A DNA stretch of 35,703 bases, taken from DATILL01 sp035476575 (GTDB lineage Bacteria > Actinomycetota > Actinomycetes > Mycobacteriales > JACQDL01). The notes below the pieces were generated by a model. That model was given only the letters and a program-made list of their open reading frames with translations, was not told the origin of the DNA and made no database searches. The stretch lies in assembly GCA_035476575.1 (NCBI GenBank), contig DATILL010000045.1:1-35703 (forward strand). The letters run 5' to 3'. The translations under genes were made by a program, and so were the position numbers. Positions 7,583 through 15,635 of the stretch are shown one piece after another (within the stretch, counting starts at the first letter, position 1; each line of letters opens with the position of its first letter).

Positions 7583-9117
7583 AACGGCACTCCTCTCATG
7601 TAGTCCAGCGGCGCGTTCACCAGCGCGGGTTGCGCTGGGATGCCGTCGTCAAGCTGGCCGAACCAGCGGGTCAGCGTCGTGGTGAGGTCGTCGAGGTCGG
7701 GCTCCCCGCCGCTGGCGACCCAGGCGACGTAGCCGTCCGGGCGGACGAGCAGGCCACGGTACGGCGAGCCCGGGCCGGCGGCCCGCGCGGTGACGGTGGC
7801 GACCCGGTCGGCCCACGGACCGGCGGCCTGCCGTACCCGCGGGTCGTCCCGCAGGTCGAGCAGCAGCGCGCGGCCGGTCGCGAGCAGCTCGTACACGCTG
7901 GTCGGAAGGTCGTCGACGACCAGGTCCAGGTCAGGTACCCGGCGGCCGAGCAGCGGGTCGTCGCCGGCGCCGACGTCGTACCGGATGTCCAGGCCGGTGA
8001 TCATGCCGGCGAGGTGACGTTGCACATCGAGGTACGTCATCAGCTCGGCGAAGACGTCCCGCAGCGGCTGCATCTCCTCGCCGCTGAGGTAGAGGTCGCG
8101 CTGGGCCAGGGTGTTGGTGATGATCCGGGCGGCGACCGGCTGCCGCTCGGTGTGGTAGGTGTCGAGGAGCCCGGGCGGCGCGTGGCCATGGATCTCGGCG
8201 GCGAGCTTCCAGCCCAGGTTGACGGCGTCGCCGAGGCCGGCGCTGATGCCCTGCGCGCCGATCGGCATGTGTATGTGCGCGGCGTCGCCGGCGAGGAAGA
8301 CCCGACCCCGCCGGTACTCGGTGGCCTGCCGGCTGGAGTCGGTGAAGCAGCTGGTCCACAGCGGGGTGCCGTGGTGGATGTCCTCGCCGGTGATCCGCTC
8401 GAAGGAGTCCGCGACCTGCTCGAACGTGGGCGGGTCCTGGGTCTGGCGGACCGGGGCGTTCCGTTCGCGGACGACGACGCGGGTGACGTCCGGGCCGACC
8501 GGGAGCACGAGGACCATGCCGCCGCGGCCGTTCTCGCCGGACGGGCGCAGCCGCAGCCGGACACCGCCGACGTCGGCCGTCCACATCTCGAGGGTGGGCT
8601 CGGTGCCGGGGAAGTCGATACCGGCGAGCCGGCGGACGGTGCTCCGGCCGCCGTCGCACCCCACCACGTAGCGCGCCCGAAGCCGGCGCCGGCCGCCGGG
8701 GGTCGCCACGTCGACGTCGACGCCGTGCTCGTCGGGCTCGATCGCGATCACGTCGAACCCGCGTAGTATCCGGGCGCCCAGCTCACCAGCCCAGCCGGCC
8801 AGGATGGACTCGGTGCGCGCCTGGGGCACGCCCCGGACGCCGAACGAGCCGCCCTCGATCACCCGGAAGTCCAGCGGCAGCCCCCCGAAGTGGCCGACAG
8901 GGATGAGACCGATGTCACCGAAGCGCGGGCGCAGCCCGCGCTGGCTAAACTCCTCGACGGTGCGCACGGAGAAGCCGAGCGCGCGGGACTGCCGCGTTGG
9001 TTCGGTCAGCCGTTCGACGACAATCGTCGAGATGCCGGCCAGGCCCAGCTCACCGGCGAGCATGAGCCCTGTGGGGCCGGCTCCCACAACAATTACTTCC
9101 GAATCAGTCTGGTCCAT
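7579..9117 (-). CDS. FAD-dependent aromatic polyketide hydroxylase (PHBH fold)
   Basis: The protein has 512 residues, normal for the group of polyketide hydroxylases that includes PgaE, RdmE and their relatives. The dinucleotide site is VVGAGPTGLMLAGE (residues 10-23). GCDGGRSTVR is the DG motif that contacts both FAD and NADPH. FLAGDAAHIHMPIGAQG is the second FAD motif. The C-terminal thioredoxin-like domain ends near residue 490. It is clearly related to the hydroxylase at 12631-14172 but has diverged (for example SVRTVEEFSQRG in place of TARAMEVFDQRG), so a different ring position or a different oxidation is likely. It is the first gene of a two-gene operon with the halogenase (four-base overlap). 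A weak ribosome binding site (AAGGG) precedes the ATG. A strong hairpin about 140 bases upstream separates it from the PPOX gene. Confidence 0.9.
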   Translation of the reverse strand: MDQTDSEVIVVGAGPTGLMLAGELGLAGISTIVVERLTEPTRQSRALGFSVRTVEEFSQRGLRPRFGDIGLIPVGHFGGLPLDFRVIEGGSFGVRGVPQARTESILAGWAGELGARILRGFDVIAIEPDEHGVDVDVATPGGRRRLRARYVVGCDGGRSTVRRLAGIDFPGTEPTLEMWTADVGGVRLRLRPSGENGRGGMVLVLPVGPDVTRVVVRERNAPVRQTQDPPTFEQVADSFERITGEDIHHGTPLWTSCFTDSSRQATEYRRGRVFLAGDAAHIHMPIGAQGISAGLGDAVNLGWKLAAEIHGHAPPGLLDTYHTERQPVAARIITNTLAQRDLYLSGEEMQPLRDVFAELMTYLDVQRHLAGMITGLDIRYDVGAGDDPLLGRRVPDLDLVVDDLPTSVYELLATGRALLLDLRDDPRVRQAAGPWADRVATVTARAAGPGSPYRGLLVRPDGYVAWVASGGEPDLDDLTTTLTRWFGQLDDGIPAQPALVNAPLDYMRGVPL

Positions 9118-9256
9118 TGGCCCTTCTTCCGGATGAGGTCTCGTCTAGTATCGCGACACCCCGGCGGCCCGTACACGGATGCCTTATCAGGGCTTCGCCA
9201 AGTTCGTTAACTCCGCGACCAGGAGTACCGGGACCAGCCATTCGGCCACACATAGG

Positions 9257-9290
9257 TGACGGTGCCAGGAATGATTTCCTGGCACCGTCA
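9257..9290 (-). terminator. Perfect 15-bp hairpin terminator
   Basis: TGACGGTGCCAGGAA and its exact reverse complement flank a four-base loop (TGAT). The hairpin lies 20 bases after the end of the PPOX gene and upstream of the hydroxylase-halogenase operon. It most likely ends the MFS-PPOX transcript. There is no long U-tract, which is usual for high-GC actinomycetes. Confidence 0.75.
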
Positions 9291-9310
9291 TGTATCAGCG
9301 GTCCGATACG

Positions 9311-9706
9311 TCAGTAGAGGCCCATCATGCGGTCGACCGCGATCTCGATCACCACCAGCCCGGGCGTGCTCGGCGGCCGCGAGCGGTAGCGCATGGCGTA
9401 GTGACGTACGCCCTCGGCGACCCGGAGCGGGTCCGCGGACACCTCGGCGGGACCCTCCAGCGTGATCCAGCTATAACCGACCATCTGGCAGAGCGCGGCC
9501 CGGCTGCCCGGTGCGGCGAGCAGGTTCCTGGCCTTGCGCCGGGTGGCGACCGTCATCACCCGCGCGAGCCCGGCCCGGCCGTCCCAGGTGAACCGCACCG
9601 GCGCCACGTGCGGGGTGCCGTCAGGGCGGATGGTGGTCAGCGAGCACAGGTGGTCCCCACTCAGGAACGCCTCGACCTCGGCCGACAGTGGCAACGTCAA
9701 CGTCAT
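9311..9706 (-). CDS. PPOX-fold, probable F420- or flavin-binding oxidoreductase
   Basis: This 131-residue protein has the split-barrel fold of the pyridoxamine 5'-phosphate oxidase-like (PPOX/FDOR) superfamily. The N-terminus SAEVEAFLSGDHLCSLTTIRP and then DGTPHVAPVRFTWDG is the family signature. RRKARNLLAAPGSRAALC and ITLEGPAEV are the next conserved strands, and YRSRPPSTPGLVVIEIAVDRMMGLY is the C-terminal strand pair. The length and the KARNL segment fit the small actinobacterial members that bind F420 (Rv1155-like) better than true PdxH. It follows the exporter gene by 16 bases and is probably co-transcribed. A role in reducing a quinone or enone of the polyketide is possible, but drug detoxification is equally plausible. 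Confidence 0.8.
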   Translation of the reverse strand: MTLTLPLSAEVEAFLSGDHLCSLTTIRPDGTPHVAPVRFTWDGRAGLARVMTVATRRKARNLLAAPGSRAALCQMVGYSWITLEGPAEVSADPLRVAEGVRHYAMRYRSRPPSTPGLVVIEIAVDRMMGLY

Positions 9707-9722
9707 CGCGCTGGTCCGCCCC

Positions 9723-11207
9723 CTACCCGACAGGGACGGCGTCGGGCCGCTCGGACGCCCTCATCGCCGGCAGCAGCAGTGACATCGCGACCGCGGCGAG
9801 CGCGAAGCACGCGCCGACGACGAACGCCTCGTGGAAGACGATCGCCCGGCCCTGCAGGATCCGGGCCGGATCGCCGTTCGCCCACGCGGTCAGCTCCGGG
9901 ATCCGGCTGAAGGCGATCGTCGCGGCGACGGCCACCCCGAGCGCGCCGCCGCCCTCCTGGCTGGTGTTGATCAGCCCGGCCGCCAGGCCCGAGTGCGGCT
10001 CATCGACGTCGGCGAACGCCGCGATCTGCAGCGGCACGAACGCCAGGCCCATCCCGATCCCAATGATGAGGAACGGCGGCAGCAGGTCGACGAGGTAGCT
10101 GCCGTGGACCGGCAGCCGGGCCAGCAGCAGCAGCCCGGCCGTGCTCATCAGCAGGCCGGTGATCAGCACCCGCTTGGCCGCGACCTTGGTCACCAGCTTC
10201 GTCGAGATGCCCGCGCCGACCGACACCACCAGCGCGAGCGGGACGTACGCGAGGCCGGTGCGCACCGGCGAGTAGCCGAGCACCTGCTGCATGAAGAGGC
10301 TGGCGAAGAAGAACAGCGTCACCAGGGTCGCCATCATCAGGACCGCGGTGATGTTCGCTGTACGCAGCACCGGCAGCCGGAAGATGCTCAGCGGGATCAG
10401 CGGCGCCTTGGTCCGCCGCTCGATCATGACGAACCCCACCAGCAGGACGGCCGCGACAGCGAGGCCGCCGATGATCCGGGCCGACAGCCAGCCGGCGTCG
10501 ATGGTTTGGCCGAGGGTGTAGATCAGCAGCAGCAGGCCCACGGTCAGGACGACCGCCCCCGCGATGTCGAAGGTCTCCCGGCGCCGCTCCAGCCGGCTCT
10601 CCGGCACGATCGCGGGCGCAAGCAGCGCCGCCGCCACCCCGATCGGCACGTTGATGAAGAAGATCCACCGCCAGCCGGGCCCGTCCGCGAGCAGGCCGCC
10701 GAGGACGACCCCGATGACCGAGGCGATGCCGCTCACCCCGCCCCACACGCCGAGCGCGCGGGCCCGGGCCGGGCCCGCGGTGAAGGTGTTCGTCAGCAGG
10801 CTCAGGGCGGCCGGCGCGATGAACGCCGAGCCCAGGCCCTGCAGGGCGCGGGCCACGATGAGCATCGGCGTCGTCACCGAGACGCCCGCCAGGAGGGACG
10901 CCCCGGCGAACAGCAGCAGGCCCGTCTGCAGCGCGCGCCGGCGACCCCAGCGGTCCGCGATCCGGCCGCCGAGCAGCAAGAACCCGCCGAGAACCGTGCC
11001 GTACGCCGTGACGATGTACTGGAGCTGGCTTTCATCAATCGACAGGCTGCGCTCGATGGAGGGCAGGGCGACGTTCACGATCGACACATCGAGGAACGTC
11101 ATGAACCCGGCGATGCAGAGAAATGCCAGGACCAGCCCCGACCGTTCGGGGACGCCTGGCGGGCCCGCGGTACGGGGTGGGTCGCTCACGGAATCGGTGA
11201 TGGACAT
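9723..11207 (-). CDS. MFS drug exporter, DHA2 (EmrB/QacA) type
   Basis: The 494-residue membrane protein has about 14 hydrophobic segments, the count of the DHA2 family of proton-coupled drug exporters. Motif A is GGRIADRWGRRRAL after the second helix. Motif C in helix 5 is represented by GGVSGIASVIGVVLGGLLAD. The D in FMTFLDVSIVNVALPSIE of helix 1 is the usual DHA2 signature. The ATG at 11207 was chosen because AGGAG lies six bases upstream. The frame stays open 69 codons further but without family similarity and through the regulatory region. It is divergent from an HxlR regulator, and the arrangement suggests export of the cluster's product and self-resistance induced by it. Confidence 0.93.
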   Translation of the reverse strand: MSITDSVSDPPRTAGPPGVPERSGLVLAFLCIAGFMTFLDVSIVNVALPSIERSLSIDESQLQYIVTAYGTVLGGFLLLGGRIADRWGRRRALQTGLLLFAGASLLAGVSVTTPMLIVARALQGLGSAFIAPAALSLLTNTFTAGPARARALGVWGGVSGIASVIGVVLGGLLADGPGWRWIFFINVPIGVAAALLAPAIVPESRLERRRETFDIAGAVVLTVGLLLLIYTLGQTIDAGWLSARIIGGLAVAAVLLVGFVMIERRTKAPLIPLSIFRLPVLRTANITAVLMMATLVTLFFFASLFMQQVLGYSPVRTGLAYVPLALVVSVGAGISTKLVTKVAAKRVLITGLLMSTAGLLLLARLPVHGSYLVDLLPPFLIIGIGMGLAFVPLQIAAFADVDEPHSGLAAGLINTSQEGGGALGVAVAATIAFSRIPELTAWANGDPARILQGRAIVFHEAFVVGACFALAAVAMSLLLPAMRASERPDAVPVG

Positions 11208-11315
11208 GGCGGCTCCTGATCGGGTCGGTCGGAATCGGGGTTGCTCGTCCGGCGGCCATGCACTGGCGTCCTGGCTGCACCGGATGGAGCGACGTTGTTG
11301 CCGTGTCCCGGCGAA

Positions 11316-11360
11316 GCTAGCATCCTGGGTATCGTAGGTACCTAGAGGAAAGTGGCTAGC
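11316..11360. promoter_or_regulatory. Divergent operator region between exporter and HxlR regulator
   Basis: The region between the exporter and the HxlR gene contains a perfect 10-base palindrome, TAGGTACCTA (11335-11344). Two copies of the palindrome GCTAGC flank it at 11316-11321 and 11355-11360. HxlR-type dimers bind short palindromes next to their own promoter, so this is the natural candidate operator for both genes. -10-like strings overlap it on both strands (TACGAT on the minus strand). Confidence 0.5.
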
Positions 11361-11372
11361 TGAGGAGTGGGA

Positions 11373-11780
11373 ATGACGGACATGACAAGCCGGCCGGCGC
11401 CCGCCCCGGTCCACTCGGAGCAGGCCTGCCCGATCGTCCCGGTGGTCGAGATCGTCTTCAGCCGCTGGACCACGCCGATCCTCTGGACCCTGAACGAGTA
11501 CGGCCGGCAGCGTTTCGTCGAGCTGGAGCGCCGGATCGGCACGATCACGGCCAAGGTGCTGACCCAGCGGCTACGGCAGCTCGAGCGCGACGGCCTCGTC
11601 CTGCGGACGTACCACCCGGAGGTCCCGCCGCGGGTGGAGTATGAGATCAGCGACCTCGGCCGCAGCCTGTCGCCGCTGTTCGCGACGCTCGCCACCTGGT
11701 CGGCAGCACACCTGGGCCGGGTCGAGGCGGCCCGGCTGGACTACGACGCCGCGCACCGGCTGCCCGCGGCGCGCACCTGA
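11373..11780 (+). CDS. HxlR-family transcriptional regulator
   Basis: This 135-residue regulator is a single winged helix-turn-helix domain of the HxlR (DUF24) family. CPIVPVVEIVFSRWTTPILWTLNE is the conserved first helix with its N-terminal Cys. RFVELERRIGTITAKVLTQRL and then RQLERDGLVLR is the helix-turn-helix. RVEYEISDLGRSLSPLFATLATW is the wing and dimer helix. The Cys near residue 19 is the position used for redox or quinone sensing in relatives such as YodB and HypR. Sensing of a quinone-type polyketide is therefore possible. ATG 11373 has AGGAG five bases upstream; a GTG six bases earlier overlaps the ribosome binding site. It probably controls itself and the divergent exporter. Confidence 0.9.
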   Translation: MTDMTSRPAPAPVHSEQACPIVPVVEIVFSRWTTPILWTLNEYGRQRFVELERRIGTITAKVLTQRLRQLERDGLVLRTYHPEVPPRVEYEISDLGRSLSPLFATLATWSAAHLGRVEAARLDYDAAHRLPAART

Positions 11781-11796
11781 CCCACCCCCGCGCCGA

Positions 11797-11830
11797 CGAG
11801 CCCGACCGGAGGCCGCTCCGGTCGGGCTCG
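11797..11830. terminator. 14-bp hairpin, bidirectional terminator
   Basis: CGAGCCCGACCGGA pairs perfectly with TCCGGTCGGGCTCG around a six-base loop. It lies 16 bases after the HxlR stop and before the end of the convergent ABM-oxygenase gene, so it can terminate both transcripts. Confidence 0.75.
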
Positions 11831-11876
11831 GTTAGCCCGGGGTTCGTCCAGGTTTCGGTTAGTCCGGGGTTCGTCC
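11829..11876. repeat. Two-copy direct repeat beside the terminator
   Basis: The 21-base unit CGGTTAG(C/T)CCGGGGTTCGTCC occurs at 11829-11849 and 11856-11876 with one mismatch and a period of 27. It lies in the convergent intergenic region next to the hairpin. It is one of several short tandem duplications at gene ends in this window. Confidence 0.8.
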
Positions 11877-11899
11877 GCTCGGGCCGGCTCCGGCTCCGG

Positions 11900-12607
11900 C
11901 TACGCCGGGGTCGAGTCCGAGGCCGAACGGGTGTGGACGACCCGGTAGGTGTTCCAGTCGTACGAGGTGGCCAGCGCGTCGACCCGCGCCTGCGTCGAGA
12001 CCCGGCCGGCGGGCCGCTCCGCCTCCGGCTGGGCGCGGTACGCGTCGTAGGACTCCTTGTCGTCCCACTGCGAGTACGCCAGGACGAACGCGCCGTCGTA
12101 CCCGCGGGCGCCGAGACCGCGCAGCACGGTGTGGGACCGGTAGCCCGGGGTGTCCAACAGCCAGTCGTGCGACGGGCCCAGGGTGTCGACCAGCTCGTCC
12201 TGGTTCTCCTCCGCCACCCCGTAGAACTCGATCACGGTGTAGTCGTCGCGGTCCGGCGAGATCTCGGTGACGTCGCCGAGCGAGGGGTGCCGCTGGGTGT
12301 AGACGACCTCGTTGCGGGTCAGCCTCATCGACGTCGTCATCTCGCCGAAAAGCGGGACCGTGCGGTGCCGGAACTCATCGCCGGCGTACCTCAGCTCCAG
12401 GTCCTTCCCGCTGCGCCACTGGATGAAGTTGGCGGTGCCGAACTTCTCCTCGCCACTGTGGACGGTGCTGGAGATCCAGCCGGGGAATGCGGCGGTGTCG
12501 ACGATCCTCCGCATCTCGCCGAGCAGGAGGTCCTGCTTCTCGGCGACATCGGTGGTGAACAGGTTGAGGACGGTCAGCGTGCGGTCCTCGGCTTTGATGT
12601 ACGGCAT
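11900..12607 (-). CDS. Two-domain ABM-fold oxygenase, possible angucycline ring-B oxygenase
   Basis: The 235-residue protein consists of two tandem antibiotic-biosynthesis-monooxygenase (ABM, ferredoxin-like alpha/beta barrel) domains. The first is about residues 8-110 (TVLNLFTTD, FPGWISSTVHSGEEKFGTA, NFIQWRSGKDLELRY). The second is about 125-225 (YTVIEFYGVAEENQDELVDT, TPGYRSHTVLRGLG, VLAYSQWDDKESYDAYR). Single ABM domains such as TcmH oxidise anthrones to quinones. Two-domain relatives of this size in angucycline clusters (JadG, GilOII, AlpJ) cleave or rearrange ring B with reduced flavin. Position among angucycline genes and a flavin reductase three genes upstream favour that role, but I assign it by size and context, not alignment. 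GGGGAG precedes the ATG. Confidence 0.8.
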   Translation of the reverse strand: MPYIKAEDRTLTVLNLFTTDVAEKQDLLLGEMRRIVDTAAFPGWISSTVHSGEEKFGTANFIQWRSGKDLELRYAGDEFRHRTVPLFGEMTTSMRLTRNEVVYTQRHPSLGDVTEISPDRDDYTVIEFYGVAEENQDELVDTLGPSHDWLLDTPGYRSHTVLRGLGARGYDGAFVLAYSQWDDKESYDAYRAQPEAERPAGRVSTQARVDALATSYDWNTYRVVHTRSASDSTPA

Positions 12608-12630
12608 AGCTCCCCTTCTCGATTTCTCGG

Positions 12631-14172
12631 TCAAACTGTGGCTGCTGGTGCTGGAACTTCCGTGCTGGCGCCGGCGCGGCCGGTCGGGCTCCGCTGCCGG
12701 TCCGTGCCGGTGCCGCCGAACCACCGGTGCAGTGCGCCCACCAGGTCGTCGGAGTCTGTCGCCGTCCAGGCCACGTAGCCGTCCGGACGGACCAGGACAG
12801 CGGCTGTCCCGGCGAGCGGGTCGGCACCGTCGACCGGCTCGGGCACCGCGGTCACGGTGGTGACGCGGTCCGGCCAGCCCGCCGCCACCGCCCGGACGCC
12901 GGGGTCGTCGGCGAGGTCGAGCAGCACGCCGCGGGCCGGGTGCAGCAGCCGCATCGTGCTGGTCACGCCCGCCGGGCCCCGCAGGCTCCGGGCCGCCAGC
13001 CTCCGGCCCACCAGCGGATCCCGCCCGGTGCCCAGGTCGTACCGGACGTCGAGGCCGCTGACGATGCCGGCCAGGTGCCGCTTGACGTCGTCGTACGCGA
13101 TCAGCTCGGTGAACAGGTCGCGGAGCGGGTCCGCCTCGTCGCCGCCGAGGAAGACCATCCCCTGTGCCCGGGTGTTCATCAGCAGCCGGGCGCCGGCCGG
13201 GTGCCGCTCACCGTGGTAGGTGTCCAGCAGGCCGGGCGGCGCCCAGCCGCGCGTGCTGGCCGCGAGCTTCCAGCCCAGGTTGGCGGCGTCCTGCACGCCG
13301 GTGCTCAGGCCCTGCCCGCCGGCCGGCAGGTGGATGTGCGCCGCGTCCCCGGCGAGCAGGACCCGACCGCGGCGGTACTCGGTCACCTGACGGGTCGCGT
13401 CGGTGAAGGAGCTGACCCAGTCGGCACCGCCGCCGTGGATGTCCTCGCCGGTGATCCGCGCCCACGCGCCGGCCACCTCGGCGAACGTCACCGGCTCGGT
13501 CCGCCGCCGTGCCAGCGTCCCGTGTGGACAGACGATGACCCGGTCCACGCCCGGGCCCAGCGGGGCCGCCATCACCATGCCTCCGGGCAGCCGCTCGCCC
13601 AGGGGGCGCGGCCGCAGGTCGCAGCCGACGACGTCGGCGAGGAACATCTCCCGGGTCGCCGCCGTGCCCGGGAAGTCGAACCCGGCGGCGTTGCGGACCG
13701 TGCTCTGCCCCCCGTCGCACCCCACCAGGTACGCGGCGCTCAGCCGCCGGACGCCGGCGGGGGTGCGCGCGGCGATCTCGACCGCGTCGCCCCGGTCGGC
13801 GAGCTCGACCAGGTCCCAGCCGCGGCGGATCTCCGCGCCCAGCGACCGGGCCCAGCCCTCGAGCACCGCCTCGGTCCGCGACTGTGGGACCCCGCGAGCG
13901 CCGAAGTGGCCGCCCTCGAGCACGGTGTAGTCGAACTGCACGCCGCCGAAATGGCCCCGCGGGCTCTTCTCCAGGTGGCCGAAGCGCGGCAGCAGGCCAC
14001 GCTGGTCGAACACCTCCATGGCGCGGGCGGTGAAGCCCAGGCCGCGCGACTGCCCGGTCGGTTCGGCCAGCCGCTCCGTGACGATGACCCGCGCCCCACC
14101 GAGGCGCAGCTCACCGGCGAGCATCAGCCCGGTCGGACCGGCACCGACGATGATGACGTCCGCGTCCACCAT
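12631..14172 (-). CDS. PgaE/UrdE/JadH-like FAD-dependent angucycline hydroxylase
   Basis: The 513-residue protein closely follows the angucyclinone hydroxylases PgaE and CabE: VIIVGAGPTGLMLAGELRL at the FAD site, SRGLGFTARAMEVFDQRG, RFGHLEKSPRGHFGG, GCDGGQSTVRNAAGFDFPG (DG motif), ITGEDI and LLAGDAAHIHLPAGGQG (second FAD motif), then a thioredoxin-like C-terminal domain. Such enzymes hydroxylate C-12 and sometimes C-12b of early angucyclinones such as prejadomycin/UWM6 with NADPH and O2. ATG 14172 has GGGGAG eight bases upstream; the frame is open far beyond it, but that part runs through the antiporter gene. It lies between the antiporter gene (20 bases upstream) and the ABM oxygenase gene (23 bases downstream), so all three are one operon. 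This is one of the strongest indicators of an angucycline product. Confidence 0.93.
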   Translation of the reverse strand: MVDADVIIVGAGPTGLMLAGELRLGGARVIVTERLAEPTGQSRGLGFTARAMEVFDQRGLLPRFGHLEKSPRGHFGGVQFDYTVLEGGHFGARGVPQSRTEAVLEGWARSLGAEIRRGWDLVELADRGDAVEIAARTPAGVRRLSAAYLVGCDGGQSTVRNAAGFDFPGTAATREMFLADVVGCDLRPRPLGERLPGGMVMAAPLGPGVDRVIVCPHGTLARRRTEPVTFAEVAGAWARITGEDIHGGGADWVSSFTDATRQVTEYRRGRVLLAGDAAHIHLPAGGQGLSTGVQDAANLGWKLAASTRGWAPPGLLDTYHGERHPAGARLLMNTRAQGMVFLGGDEADPLRDLFTELIAYDDVKRHLAGIVSGLDVRYDLGTGRDPLVGRRLAARSLRGPAGVTSTMRLLHPARGVLLDLADDPGVRAVAAGWPDRVTTVTAVPEPVDGADPLAGTAAVLVRPDGYVAWTATDSDDLVGALHRWFGGTGTDRQRSPTGRAGASTEVPAPAATV

Positions 14173-14192
14173 TCCATCACTCCCCTGTCGAC

Positions 14193-15539
14193 TCAGCGTG
14201 CGGAGCTTGCGACGACGTCGTCCTCGTAACGCCAAGGCACCTCGGGGCTCGTCGCTGCCGGACCGGCGGCGGCCGCCGCGTCCGGGGCGCCGTCCGCCGG
14301 TGCCAGGCCCCGCGGCAGCAGGGGACCGGCGGCGGCCGTCGTGACCAGCCCCATGACGACCATCATGGTGAACATCGGGCCGTCCAGTACGCCGAGGCTC
14401 ACCCCCGCGTTGAGGATGATCAGCTCGGTCAGGCCGCGGGTGTTCATCAGCAGGCCGAGCGCGCGGACCTCGGGCCAGGACAGGCCGAAGGCCCTCGCCG
14501 GCAGCCCGGCGCCGATCAGCTTCCCGGCGCACGCCACGGTGAGGATCGCGGCCAGCTCCAGGTAGTTGCGGCCGGACAGGCCGCCGATGTCGACGCCCAG
14601 CCCGGTGCTGATGAAGAAGACCGGCAGCAGCAGCAGCCCGACGACGTTCAGCGGCCCGCGCAGCCGCACCTGGAGGACGTCGGCCGGCTCCCGCGGCATG
14701 ATGAACCCGAACAGGAACGCGCCGAAGATGGCGTGGATCCCGATCCAGGTGGTCAGGTACGCGGACAGGAAGACCCCGGCCGCGAGCACCACCACCAGGT
14801 ACGCGGAGCCGGCGCCCGCGGTGAGCCGGCGGACCAGGACGGCCAGCAGCGGCCGCACCACCGCGAACATGGTCGCGACGTAGACCACGGCGAGGACCAC
14901 GATCTGCGCGAGGTCGGCGGTGCTGCCGGCCGTGACGATCGCCGAGACCAGCGCCAGCAGGCACCAGGCGAGCACGTCGTCAATCGCGGCGCTGGACAGC
15001 GACAGCGCACCGACCCGCGTCCGCATCAGCCCGTTGTCAGTCAGGATCCGCGCCAGCACCGGGAACGCGGTGATCGACATGGCCGCGCCGATGAACAGCA
15101 CGAACGCGGTGACCGGGATGTGCTTGCCGTGGACCTCGGAGTGGCGCGAGTAGAGCGCGAGCGCAAGGCCGGCACCGAGGAGGAACGCCAGCAGCACCGA
15201 GAACAGTGAGATGCTCGCCGCGGCTGCCTTCCGGTTGCGGAGCAGGCTCTTCTCGAACTCCCAGCCGATCATGAAGATGAACAGCAGCAGCCCGACCTGC
15301 GCGATCGCCGACAGCATCGGCCGGACCGCCGCCGGGAAGAGCCGTTCGGTCAGGTGGCCCGGCAGGAGCCCGAGCACGCTCGGCCCGAGGACGATCCCGG
15401 CCGCGATCTCCCCGATCACCGCGGGCTGCCGGAGGAGCCGGGCGAGACGGCCGAGCAGGGTTCCCAGGATCAGGATCGACGCGACGCTGACCAGTACGGC
15501 CGCGAGGGTCAGATCGGCTTGCGATGCAGGAGTCCTCAT
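14193..15539 (-). CDS. CPA2-family cation/proton antiporter
   Basis: The 448-residue protein has about 12-13 hydrophobic helices and the features of monovalent cation:proton antiporter-2 (KefB/NapA-like) proteins: RQPAVIGEIAAGIVLGPSVLG near the N-terminus, ITAFPVLARIL in the middle, and LSSAAIDDVLAWCLLA, in which the paired Asp residues are the ion-binding site. No RCK/TrkA-N regulatory domain follows; the tail after about residue 410 is a short Ala/Pro-rich linker. Related exchangers occur in several aromatic polyketide clusters, where a role in product export or pH balance is proposed but not settled. ATG 15539 is preferred; a GTG at 15554 is possible. It lies in the tailoring operon upstream of the PgaE-like gene. 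Confidence 0.88.
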   Translation of the reverse strand: MRTPASQADLTLAAVLVSVASILILGTLLGRLARLLRQPAVIGEIAAGIVLGPSVLGLLPGHLTERLFPAAVRPMLSAIAQVGLLLFIFMIGWEFEKSLLRNRKAAAASISLFSVLLAFLLGAGLALALYSRHSEVHGKHIPVTAFVLFIGAAMSITAFPVLARILTDNGLMRTRVGALSLSSAAIDDVLAWCLLALVSAIVTAGSTADLAQIVVLAVVYVATMFAVVRPLLAVLVRRLTAGAGSAYLVVVLAAGVFLSAYLTTWIGIHAIFGAFLFGFIMPREPADVLQVRLRGPLNVVGLLLLPVFFISTGLGVDIGGLSGRNYLELAAILTVACAGKLIGAGLPARAFGLSWPEVRALGLLMNTRGLTELIILNAGVSLGVLDGPMFTMMVVMGLVTTAAAGPLLPRGLAPADGAPDAAAAAGPAATSPEVPWRYEDDVVASSAR

Positions 15540-15635
15540 CCATCGTCCCAACACTCAGGCGTCGACCAGCCGGCCGCGCGGCGACTCCGCGCCGGCAGGT
15601 GGCGTGGCTCGTGCGAGGTTCTCGATCCGGCTCGG

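Noticed and set aside
9831..11219. Plus-strand open frame of 462 codons
   Set aside because: Antisense to the MFS exporter; extremely rich in Arg, Gln, His and Asp with no hydrophobic pattern.
14173..14964. Upstream extension of the PgaE-like hydroxylase frame, making a 777-residue protein
   Set aside because: The extra 263 residues are Arg/Gly-rich, have no family similarity and lie over the antiporter gene in another frame. ATG 14172 has a proper ribosome binding site and the family start.
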